Below, piece after piece: positions 1 to 6,020 of a DNA stretch of 14,453 nt; position 1 is the first letter of the stretch, and every line of letters starts with the position of its first letter. The position numbers and the translations under genes were made by a program. The notes under the pieces were generated by a model. It saw only the letters and a program-made list of their open reading frames with translations. It ran no database searches and was not told the DNA's origin. Origin of the DNA: Thermoproteus sp. UBA157 (GTDB lineage: Archaea > Thermoproteota > Thermoprotei > Thermoproteales > Thermoproteaceae); contig DANS01000030.1 of the NCBI GenBank assembly GCA_002497345.1, forward strand, positions 29,551-44,003, given 5' to 3'.

Positions 1-25
1 CATCTACATCAAGGCGGATCCCCAT
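1..25 (-). CDS. Possible 5' end of a gene running off the left edge
   Basis: An ATG at 25-23 on the minus strand opens a frame reading MGIRLDVD up to the window edge. It is the only minus-strand frame of the three still open there. It lies 34 bases beyond the stop of the HEPN-like gene and has the same orientation, so it could be the next gene of that unit. No clear Shine-Dalgarno motif precedes it. Eight codons are too few to judge whether it is coding or what it makes. Confidence 0.25.
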
Positions 26-59
26 ATGGCGCAGATGTCCGTGACGAGATCAGCTACCG

Positions 60-689
60 CTAACAACACAAGCGCTCTATATACCTCTCCGCGAGCCAGT
101 CCAGCTCCTCATCAAGATCGTCGGCATAGATCAGCCTACCCTCCCTCAATACTCTGTCAAGCGTTCCGCGCTCGGCGAGGTCCCTCACAGCCAGCCCCTC
201 TGGCGGGATGCCCAGCTCCGCCGATAGCTCGGAGGCCAGCCTAAGTCTCTCCTCTACGCTGAGCGGCCTATCGGCTCTCACGGCTACCTCGCCTCGGCCC
301 AACGAGTAGGCGGCCTTGACGCCGGCCGATTTAAGCGCATACCTCACGCCCTCGCGCAACTCGATCGCCGGATATCTGCGTTTCATGGCCCTTGCGATCT
401 TCTGTATGAGCTCGACGGCCTCTGCGGCTATCTTTTCCGCCATATCGGGATCTTGCGCTCTGTGCAGCGATCTGGCAGCCCTCAACACCTCGGCCAGCTT
501 AGCCGCATCGCCGGCGCCGAGCACGCTCCCAGCCAACGCCGACGGGAGGTCCTCGCACCTCTCGGGCCTCGGCAACCCGGCCTCCACGACGGCCCTCGCC
601 GCAACGTCCGCGAGCGACCTCGCCGCTACGTACGCCCTCCACATCTTGCCATCGCTCGAGGCCTTGGCTATATTTCTCAAGGCGTCCAT
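60..689 (-). CDS. Probable HEPN-nucleotidyltransferase (HepT/MNT-like) fusion, apparently degenerate
   Basis: This 209-residue protein appears to join two halves. Residues 1-103 form an all-helical, Ala/Leu/Glu-rich region with the layout of HEPN (DUF86/HepT) proteins. Near the expected active site it reads RAARSLHR: R70 and H76 give an R-x5-H spacing, but the canonical RNxxxH is absent. Residues 107-200 follow the course of a small MNT-type nucleotidyltransferase, ending in the typical LREGRLIYADD stretch (181-191). However, the GSxARG turn is only SLGRGE (129-134) and the D-x-D metal site is missing. In known families HEPN is the RNase toxin and MNT the antitoxin that nucleotidylates it; here both sites look altered. 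The ATG at 689 is kept because an AT-rich promoter region follows directly upstream. It diverges from the CcdA-like gene. The assignment rests on pattern recognition alone. Confidence 0.55.
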   Translation of the reverse strand: MDALRNIAKASSDGKMWRAYVAARSLADVAARAVVEAGLPRPERCEDLPSALAGSVLGAGDAAKLAEVLRAARSLHRAQDPDMAEKIAAEAVELIQKIARAMKRRYPAIELREGVRYALKSAGVKAAYSLGRGEVAVRADRPLSVEERLRLASELSAELGIPPEGLAVRDLAERGTLDRVLREGRLIYADDLDEELDWLAERYIERLCC

Positions 690-690
690 A

Positions 691-719
691 AAGTTAAAAT
701 AAGTATAAGCAAATTAAGC
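691..719. promoter_or_regulatory. Overlapping divergent promoters
   Basis: The 31 bases between two divergent start codons are almost entirely A/T. On the plus strand gttaaaataag (693-703) is centred about 23 bases before the ATG at 721. On the minus strand AT-rich boxes at 701-719 lie 17-25 bases before the ATG at 689. There is no room for leaders, so both transcripts are probably leaderless, and initiation in the two directions may compete. Confidence 0.5.
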
Positions 720-720
720 A

Positions 721-1959
721 ATGCGCCTCTGGCCTCTTGCGTTGCTCTTGGCGGGGCTAGCCCTGGCGGGCTCGTACGCCTCGCTGGGAGGGCTGAAGTT
801 CTACGAGGCGTCAAGCCTTCAAGATCTCAGCGCATATCTGGCATCCCACCAAGGCCCTACGCTGATATTCGTACACGAGGAGGGCTGCCCAGCCTGCAAT
901 TACATGATAACGCAAGTGTTCACGAACTCGACCGTGATATCGGAGCTCTCTCACCTCAACCTAGCGGCGATCGACATAACGTATGTTCCCGTGAGCTCAA
1001 TACCTGTTTACCTAAACGGCTCTGTCTTCGTAGTAGAGAACGGACAAGCGGGCTACACCAAGCCGTACTACGGTCCCTACTCCGTTCCTATAATCGGGAC
1101 GCCGACGACCCTAGTCGGCTACGTCATAGACGGCAAGTTTTATCTGAAGGGTCTGCTGTTGGGCGGTTTGCCGCCGCAAGGCCTCCTGGAGTTCCTCTCG
1201 CTCTCTGGGCTGACGCAAGCCCCCGGATCCCCGACGACGTCTTTAACGAATCGAAACGGCGGCAACGGCGTTTTCTTCGCTATGCCGATCGCCTTCGCCG
1301 TGGGGGCCGCCAGCGTTCTTTCGCCGTGCGTCCTCCCGATGCTCACAGTTGGCGCTGTGGCGGTCGCGGCTAGGCGTAGCCTCTGGAAGGTATTGCTGGG
1401 TATGGCGCTCTCCTTCAGCCTTCTTGGGGTGGCGGTCTCGGCGCTGGGCCAAGTAGTCTCCGGCTTCAAGATAGCGCTTGAGGCCGTTGGCGGTATCATC
1501 TTGATCGGACTCGGCCTTGTCTTGGTCGTGCCGTCTTTGGAGAGGAGGTTCGTCGTATCTATGTCGGGGCTTCAGACCAAGGCCTCTAAGGCGGCCAGAA
1601 GCGCAGGCGATCTGGCGCTGGGCCTCTCGCTGGGCGCCGTGTGGACCCCTTGCATAGCGCCCTTCATGGGCCTCGCGGCAGTCTCAGCGCTCATATCTGG
1701 CAGCTTTCTCGAGGGATTCGCTATAATGCTGGCATACGCGCTTGGCTTAGCCACGGCTCTCTACGTAATTCTCAAGGTTGTATCGAAATGGGGTAAGAAG
1801 GCGGCGCTTAAGTCCATGTCGTTGAGCAGGTGGGGAAGGCGCTTGGAGCTCGTCGTGGGCATCGTGTCGATAATAATAGGCGTGCTCCTAATGGGCGAGG
1901 CGGCGGGGTTGGGACTTTGGAGCGCCCTCTTCGGGAAGATCCAAGGACTGTTTATATGA
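721..1959 (+). CDS. DsbD/CcdA-family thiol-disulfide transporter with N-terminal thioredoxin domain
   Basis: A membrane protein that would carry reducing equivalents from cytoplasmic thioredoxin to the cell exterior. Residues 1-20 look like a signal peptide or anchor. Residues 25-165 are a thioredoxin-like domain with a CPAC active site (C56, C59) and a cis-proline loop GTPT (P128). A low-complexity Ser/Thr/Asn linker (about 166-183) leads into a CcdA core from about 185 with some six membrane segments. The two conserved membrane cysteines are C203 (LSPCVLP) and C311 (WTPCIAP). Bacterial DsbD carries its thioredoxin domain at the C-terminus; here it is N-terminal and, if the signal is right, outside the cell. 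At 412 residues it is larger than plain CcdA (about 200-240). It converges on the PDO gene 46 bases away, so the two redox proteins are neighbours but not co-transcribed. Confidence 0.85.
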   Translation: MRLWPLALLLAGLALAGSYASLGGLKFYEASSLQDLSAYLASHQGPTLIFVHEEGCPACNYMITQVFTNSTVISELSHLNLAAIDITYVPVSSIPVYLNGSVFVVENGQAGYTKPYYGPYSVPIIGTPTTLVGYVIDGKFYLKGLLLGGLPPQGLLEFLSLSGLTQAPGSPTTSLTNRNGGNGVFFAMPIAFAVGAASVLSPCVLPMLTVGAVAVAARRSLWKVLLGMALSFSLLGVAVSALGQVVSGFKIALEAVGGIILIGLGLVLVVPSLERRFVVSMSGLQTKASKAARSAGDLALGLSLGAVWTPCIAPFMGLAAVSALISGSFLEGFAIMLAYALGLATALYVILKVVSKWGKKAALKSMSLSRWGRRLELVVGIVSIIIGVLLMGEAAGLGLWSALFGKIQGLFI

Positions 1960-2005
1960 GAAACGCGGTTTGGCCCAATAGATGCGCATTTTAGGCAGAA
2001 GAATA

Positions 2006-2746
2006 TTATGCAATTCCGGCGTATTCCTTAACGCGCGCCAACAGCTCGTGCTCTGGGGGAACCCCTACGAACTCCATGTTACCCATCGGATCGCCCTCCC
2101 TCATCAATATCACTGCGGGGACGCCGGTAACGCCGTATTGATCTGCTATATCGGGATTTTCGTAGGCCTCGACCATGACGGAGACCACCTTGCCCTTGCT
2201 CTCGAAGGCGAACATATTCGCCAACAAGACGGCGTATGGGCAATAGGGGCACGACGGCGTGACCACCGTCATTACATATACCCTCTTCTGGGCCTTCTCG
2301 GCCAACGCGGCTAACTCGTTCTTGGTCCTAGCCCTGAGGCCCGTCCTCTTCGTAGAGAGCCTAACGATCGTTTCTATGAAAGCTCTCACCTCCTCGCCCA
2401 GAGGAGCGCCCCAATATCTTATGAAGCCATCGCCGAAGTAGATGGCGGGGACTCTCGACGGCTCGACGTTGAACTTCGCCACGGCATCTTGATCCTTACT
2501 CACGTCGTATTTCTTTATGATCAACTTATCCGGAGGGGCTAGTTGTTGCAACAAGTCGAGGAGCTCCCCGGTGGGGACGCACCAATTCGTCTCCCTGCCT
2601 CCGCAGTTGTCGCTGTGGAAGAAGCTCACCTCTACAGGGGAGTCCATCTGGGACAAGGTCTCCTTGATTATCTCCTTGGTCTCCTCGTCGACTTCGATAT
2701 GGGGCACCTCCGCTGGCGCGGGACCTATGGGCGTAGTCTCAGCCAT
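2006..2746 (-). CDS. pdo: Protein disulfide oxidoreductase (PDO), tandem thioredoxin folds
   Basis: A cytoplasmic dithiol/disulfide oxidoreductase of the glutaredoxin-like PDO family, which makes and isomerises disulfides in hyperthermophiles. Two thioredoxin folds follow each other. The C-terminal one has a standard CPYC (C166, C169) and cis-Pro210 in the GVPAV loop. The N-terminal one has cis-Pro100 (RVPAI), but its cysteines are C48 and C56, a Cx7C spacing instead of the usual CxxC. The length of 246 residues is slightly above the roughly 225-235 typical of the family, owing to an N-terminal acidic/proline extension of about 20 residues. It is the last gene of the malate dehydrogenase operon, starting 18 bases after the basic-tail gene. 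A purine-rich GAGG lies just before its ATG, so translation within a polycistronic mRNA is likely. Confidence 0.88.
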   Translation of the reverse strand: MAETTPIGPAPAEVPHIEVDEETKEIIKETLSQMDSPVEVSFFHSDNCGGRETNWCVPTGELLDLLQQLAPPDKLIIKKYDVSKDQDAVAKFNVEPSRVPAIYFGDGFIRYWGAPLGEEVRAFIETIVRLSTKRTGLRARTKNELAALAEKAQKRVYVMTVVTPSCPYCPYAVLLANMFAFESKGKVVSVMVEAYENPDIADQYGVTGVPAVILMREGDPMGNMEFVGVPPEHELLARVKEYAGIA

Positions 2747-2764
2747 AGAGCCTCTGTCCGTATG

Positions 2765-3163
2765 TTATTTTTTACTTTTTCGACTCCTCTTTCTACTGCT
2801 CGACCTCTTGCCCCTCTTCCTCTTCTTTTTGCCTCGTTTTTTCTTGCGCTTCGGCTTAGCCCCCCTCGCCTCTTCCGCTATCTTTTTAATAACGTCGAGC
2901 AGCTCTTTGTACTTGGCCTCGAGGGCTCTGCTGAGTGCTTGGGGGTCCAGCTCGCTTTCGTTGGTCCACGCCGATATATCCAGGATCAGCCCAAGCCCGT
3001 CGACGTATCGCCAAGGATCGTGTGTGGCCGTGATTATGTCCCTTACGGCGGCTCGCGTCAACCTCTTCTCGAGAGGTATATGCGCGTAGAGGTAGCCCAG
3101 CTCCTTGTCGTGGACGATTCTGAAAACGAGGGAGCCTTGTATCTCGGCGATTACCTCGCTCAC
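2765..3163 (-). CDS. Unrecognised protein with a very basic Lys/Arg C-terminal tail
   Basis: I do not recognise the family. The 132 residues split in two. Residues 1-98 look globular, with alternating beta-like stretches at 5-30 (EIQGSLVFRIV, GYLYAHIPL) and helical segments to about 98. Residues 100-132 hold 23 Lys/Arg out of 33, with no acidic residue, like a histone or ribosomal tail, which suggests contact with DNA, rRNA or another polyanion. The start is GTG (3163-3161), overlapping the TGA of malate dehydrogenase as GTGA, a classic sign of translational coupling. The PDO gene follows 18 bases on. Its position inside a metabolic/redox operon gives no obvious clue to its role. The purine-rich coding strand for the tail makes the plus strand a long pyrimidine tract (about 2766-2850). 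Confidence 0.75.
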   Translation of the reverse strand: MSEVIAEIQGSLVFRIVHDKELGYLYAHIPLEKRLTRAAVRDIITATHDPWRYVDGLGLILDISAWTNESELDPQALSRALEAKYKELLDVIKKIAEEARGAKPKRKKKRGKKKRKRGKRSSSRKRSRKSKK

Positions 3164-4086
3164 TTATATTGGCTCGGGAGCGAGTTTAATAGTTTACGTA
3201 TGGCCTCAACGCTCTGGGCGAACTTGGCCCTCTCCTCCTCGTTGAGCTCCACCTCCAGCACCTTCAAAGCGCCGCCTCTGCCGAGCACGATGGGCACCTC
3301 CACGGGCACGTCGGATACGCCGTATTCGCCCTTCAGAACGACTGAGGCTATCAAGGCCCTCCGCTCGTCCCTCTTTACCGCCCTCGCCATCAACGCCACG
3401 CCGGCTCCGGGGCCCCAGTTAGAGGAGAACCCCCTCAGCTCGGTTATCTTGGCGCCGGCCTTTACGGTTTCCTCTACGACTTCCCTGAGCTCCTCAGGCC
3501 TCATCAGCTTGTCCAGCGGAACGCCGTAGACGAAGCTCTTGCTTGGAACGGGGAACATGCTTTCGCCGTGTTGGCCTAACACGATGGGTATTATCGACGC
3601 AGGCGATACGCCCAGCCTCTGCCCAGCGTAGAAGGCGAGCCTCCCACCGTCGAGCACGCCGCTGAATCCTATTACCCTCTCCCTCGGGAAGCCAGTGGCC
3701 TTCCACATGACGTAGACCATGGCGTCCAGCGGGTTCGTCGTTAGGATGACCACGGAATCGGGGGCGTGCTTGGCTATCTCCTTGCCTATATTGTATACTA
3801 TCTCGGCGTTTTGGCCAAGCAACTGCTCCCTGGTCATGCCCGGCTTTCTCGGCAGTCCCGCGGTTACTATCACCAAGTCGCTGCCCTTCATATCGGCGTA
3901 GTCGTTCGAGCCAGTGTAGTACACGTCTAGGCCCAGAATCGACGACATATGGTTGAGGTCCAAGGCCTCGCCTTGCGGCAAGCCCTTGACGATATCTATG
4001 AGCACGATCTTGTTGTCAACGCCCATCAGGCCAAGCATCGCGGCAGTGGAGGCGCCGACCCTTCCGCTTCCAACTATCGTTATCAT
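3160..4086 (-). CDS. mdh: Malate dehydrogenase (LDH-like, NAD-dependent)
   Basis: Catalyses malate + NAD+ to oxaloacetate + NADH in the cytoplasm, serving the citrate cycle in either direction. In the 308-residue form the Rossmann motif GSGRVG is at 6-11. Asp31 at the end of the second strand favours NAD over NADP. R80 and R86 in the active-site loop (LPRKPGMTR) bind the dicarboxylate; an arginine at the first position, rather than Gln, separates malate from lactate dehydrogenases. N118, D146, R149 and catalytic H173 (GQHGESM) are present. A longer reading from an ATG at 4116 adds ten residues, but that ATG lies on the TATA box at 4107-4113. The ATG at 4086, 24 bases from the box centre, is therefore the start, probably leaderless. 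The gene leads an operon with the basic-tail protein and PDO. Confidence 0.95.
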   Translation of the reverse strand: MITIVGSGRVGASTAAMLGLMGVDNKIVLIDIVKGLPQGEALDLNHMSSILGLDVYYTGSNDYADMKGSDLVIVTAGLPRKPGMTREQLLGQNAEIVYNIGKEIAKHAPDSVVILTTNPLDAMVYVMWKATGFPRERVIGFSGVLDGGRLAFYAGQRLGVSPASIIPIVLGQHGESMFPVPSKSFVYGVPLDKLMRPEELREVVEETVKAGAKITELRGFSSNWGPGAGVALMARAVKRDERRALIASVVLKGEYGVSDVPVEVPIVLGRGGALKVLEVELNEEERAKFAQSVEAIRKLLNSLPSQYK

Positions 4087-4106
4087 GTCAACAGAGAGCG
4101 GGATGG

Positions 4107-4113
4107 TATATAA
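4107..4113 (-). promoter_or_regulatory. TATA box of the mdh operon
   Basis: The minus strand reads TTATATA here, centred 24 bases before the ATG at 4086. This is the geometry of a leaderless crenarchaeal transcript. It decides the mdh start, because a start at 4116 would lie upstream of transcription initiation. Confidence 0.75.
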
Positions 4114-4165
4114 CATTCGATTACGACTTTGCGCCTCTTCCGGTTCGCCTCTTGATAAAATCCAA

Positions 4166-5512
4166 CTACAACCTCCCTTTAGATAACACCCTAGCGGCGA
4201 CTATTAGCGGGTGCCAAACGGGAGCCGTCGCGGGCATGTAGCCGATATCTGCGAAGAAGAGGTCTTCTATGGTCATCCCACGCTCTATGGCCACGGCGGC
4301 TATGTCGGCATACGCGGCCACTATGTGGTCCCAGCCCAGCACCTGCACGCCTAGGATCCTTCCGGAGGAGTCCGCCAGCATCTTGACATGCACCGGCGCG
4401 TAGCCCGGATAGTACTGGGCCTTGGTCCTGGCCCTTATCACCGCCTTCTCGTACTTTATCCCGAGGCGTTGCGCCTCCTCCTCGCTGAGGCCCGTCCTGG
4501 CTATGTACAAGTCGAAGAACTTGGTGACGGCTGTGCCCACCACGCCGGGGAACTTAAGCGTGCGACCCTTGACGGCGTTTCCGCCGGCCACTTGTCCCTC
4601 CTTGTTTGCGGATGGGGCCAGCGGTATCCAGACCTTCCGGCCCGTGAGTCTGTGCACCTTCTCGGCCACATCGCCGGCGGCGTAGACGTCCGTTGCGCTC
4701 GTCTCCATGTATTCGTTGACCGCGACTGCGCCAGTCTCGCCGAGCTTTGCGCCCGCCTTCAGCGCCAGATCCACGTCGGGCTTGACCCCGACAGCCATGA
4801 TGACCTTATCGACCTTATACTCCCCCTTCTCGGTGACCACCGCCGAGATCTTTCCGCCGGATCCTCTGAACTCCACGACCTTCTCGCCCAGGTGCAGCTC
4901 GACGCCCTTTTTCCTCATCTCGTCTGCCAATATCGTTGCCATGTCGGCATCCAGCGCGGCGGGGAGCAGCCGGTCCATCATCTCGAATAATATGGCCTTC
5001 TTGCCTAGGTGCAATAAGGCCTCGGCCATCTCGACGCCTATATACCCACCGCCCACGATGCCCACAGTGGTCGCGCTCTCTAGCTCCGACTTGAGGACGG
5101 GGACGTCGTCGGGCAACCTGACGGTCAAGATCCCCGATAGGTCGACTCCGGGAATCTTCGGCACTAAGGGCTTCGCGCCTGTTGCTACGATCAGCTTATC
5201 CCACCGGAGCTTCTCAGTGCTGTTGCCCCTCGAGATCACGACTACCCTCTTGTCGGGATCCACGTCGACGGCCTTGGTGTTTACCAGAACCTTGACGTTG
5301 CGCTCCTTCTCGAATTCCTCAGGGGTATACGTCATGAGGTTTCTGTAGTCGGAAACCACGCCGCCGACTGCGTAGGGTATGCCGCAGGGGGCGTGGGTTA
5401 TCATGGAGCCAGCTTCGACCATCGTTATTTCGGCGTTGGGGTCGAGCCTACGCGCCCTGGCGGCCGCGGAGGCGCCCGCCGCTCCGCCTCCTATGATCAC
5501 GACGCGGGTCAT
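4166..5512 (-). CDS. FAD-dependent CoA-disulfide reductase / NADH oxidase family enzyme
   Basis: A class III pyridine nucleotide-disulfide oxidoreductase of the CoADR/Nox group. It probably uses NAD(P)H to reduce CoA disulfide or a related low-molecular thiol, or O2 to water or peroxide. The FAD-binding GGGAAG is at 8-13 and the single redox cysteine is C43 in APCGIPY, the CoADR/Nox signature. The ATG motif is at 110-112. The NAD(P)H fold carries GGGYIG at 154-159, ending in Glu177, which suggests NADH preference. The second FAD motif AAGD is at 278-281. A dimerisation domain follows from about 330, ending in the conserved ADIGYMPATAPVWHPLIVAA type stretch. At 448 residues the length is normal. 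A TATA box at 5532-5541 suggests its own leaderless transcript. Sequence alone does not settle the substrate. Confidence 0.88.
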   Translation of the reverse strand: MTRVVIIGGGAAGASAAARARRLDPNAEITMVEAGSMITHAPCGIPYAVGGVVSDYRNLMTYTPEEFEKERNVKVLVNTKAVDVDPDKRVVVISRGNSTEKLRWDKLIVATGAKPLVPKIPGVDLSGILTVRLPDDVPVLKSELESATTVGIVGGGYIGVEMAEALLHLGKKAILFEMMDRLLPAALDADMATILADEMRKKGVELHLGEKVVEFRGSGGKISAVVTEKGEYKVDKVIMAVGVKPDVDLALKAGAKLGETGAVAVNEYMETSATDVYAAGDVAEKVHRLTGRKVWIPLAPSANKEGQVAGGNAVKGRTLKFPGVVGTAVTKFFDLYIARTGLSEEEAQRLGIKYEKAVIRARTKAQYYPGYAPVHVKMLADSSGRILGVQVLGWDHIVAAYADIAAVAIERGMTIEDLFFADIGYMPATAPVWHPLIVAARVLSKGRL

Positions 5513-5531
5513 ATGACCTTTAATTAACGCC

Positions 5532-5541
5532 TTTTTATAAA
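5532..5541 (-). promoter_or_regulatory. TATA box of the CoADR/Nox gene, inside the thioredoxin 3' end
   Basis: TTTATAAAAA on the minus strand is centred about 25 bases before the ATG at 5512. It covers the TAA stop (5537-5535) of the thioredoxin frame, so the promoter is embedded in the upstream coding sequence. Confidence 0.65.
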
Positions 5542-5840
5542 TTCCGACGAGCGCTTACGGGCGTTCTACACTCGGCGTGGGTTAGAACAGACTCCACGAA
5601 CTGTTCAAACTGAGGCGCCGTCATGAAACCCAGCGCCATACCCATCGGCCTTCCATCCGCGAAGGCCACGGTCGTGGGGGTCCCCATCACGCCCAACGAC
5701 GCGGCCAGTTGGTAGAACTCCTCTATATCTGCTTTTACGAAGTTTGCGAGATCGCGGTACTTCTCGCCGGCGTGCCGAAAGATGGGATCAAATACGCGGC
5801 AGTAGGGGCAAGTCTTGCCGAAGAACGTGACGAAGGCCAC
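5535..5840 (-). CDS. Thioredoxin-like protein (CPYC), downstream part of a probable split gene
   Basis: A small thioredoxin/glutaredoxin-like domain of 101 residues read from GTG at 5840. Strand VAFVTFF leads to a CPYC active site (C11, C14), and the cis-proline loop GTPTT (P55) and last strand/helix follow to about residue 87. The tail after that (about 88-101, with C91) is unusual and overlaps the next gene's promoter. Read from GTG the domain lacks an N-terminal beta1-alpha1 unit, as in very compact archaeal thioredoxins, so it might fold alone. However, no promoter or Shine-Dalgarno precedes the GTG, and the frame behind it closes at a TAA about 30 bases upstream. The only well-placed promoter and ATG belong to the overlapping frame at 5979-5788. 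Either it is a coupled second gene or the C-terminal part of one frameshifted gene. Confidence 0.7.
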   Translation of the reverse strand: MAFVTFFGKTCPYCRVFDPIFRHAGEKYRDLANFVKADIEEFYQLAASLGVMGTPTTVAFADGRPMGMALGFMTAPQFEQFVESVLTHAECRTPVSARRNL

Positions 5841-5979
5841 CTTGCATCCGTATATTGCGTTCTTCGGTTACGGCCCCCTTTGAGACGTAACCAACCTCGT
5901 AGTTTACAGCGCAGCACTTGGGCTTTTTGGCGGAGAGCTCCACGGCCTTCTTCCACAAAAGCCTATCAAGCTCATCCAT
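5788..5979 (-). CDS. N-terminal part of split thioredoxin gene, or a small separate ORF
   Basis: An ATG at 5979 with a good TATA box 23 bases upstream opens a 63-codon frame. Its first 40-45 residues look protein-like: an amphipathic helix at 2-17, then KCCAVNYEV with adjacent C22 and C23, then a possible strand (VGYVS). The rest (about 46-63) is simply the thioredoxin coding sequence in the wrong frame, ending just after the CPYC codons. The last 53 bases overlap the thioredoxin frame, which lies +1 to it. I infer that residues 1 to about 45 are the true N-terminus of the thioredoxin, separated by a +1 shift. A separate small Cys-Cys protein is possible but less likely. Confidence 0.5.
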   Translation of the reverse strand: MDELDRLLWKKAVELSAKKPKCCAVNYEVGYVSKGAVTEERNIRMQGGLRHVLRQDLPLLPRI

Positions 5980-5997
5980 AGTTGCCTAAAACCGATT

Positions 5998-6006
5998 CAT
6001 ATAAAA
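5998..6006 (-). promoter_or_regulatory. TATA box of the split thioredoxin gene
   Basis: The minus strand reads TTTTATATG, centred about 23 bases before the ATG at 5979, in the 41-base gap after the MFS gene. It marks that ATG, not the internal GTG at 5840, as the likely first start on the transcript. Confidence 0.6.
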
Positions 6007-6020
6007 CGTGTGGGCCCTGA

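Noticed and set aside
453..1373. Long plus-strand open frame of about 306 codons
   Set aside because: It is antisense to the HEPN-like gene and then out of frame with the CcdA-like gene, has an Arg/Pro/Gly-rich nonsense composition and no domain pattern; a GC-rich shadow.
1960..2005. Possible small gene or hairpin between the CcdA-like gene and PDO
   Set aside because: Only 46 bases, no convincing stem, and the open frame starting at 1982 is antisense to PDO.
2543..3529. Plus-strand open frame of 328 codons
   Set aside because: Antisense to PDO, the basic-tail gene and mdh, all of which have clear motifs. Its Leu/Ser/Phe composition arises from the complement of the Lys/Arg tail and neighbouring codons.
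4087..4116. Ten-residue N-terminal extension of malate dehydrogenase
   Set aside because: The upstream ATG is on the TATA box, and the Rossmann strand begins right at the internal Met; family members start there.
4797..4803. ATGATGA resembling a C box of a C/D guide RNA, frequent in this group
   Set aside because: It lies antisense inside the CoADR/Nox gene and no CTGA D box or C'/D' pair is found at the right distance.
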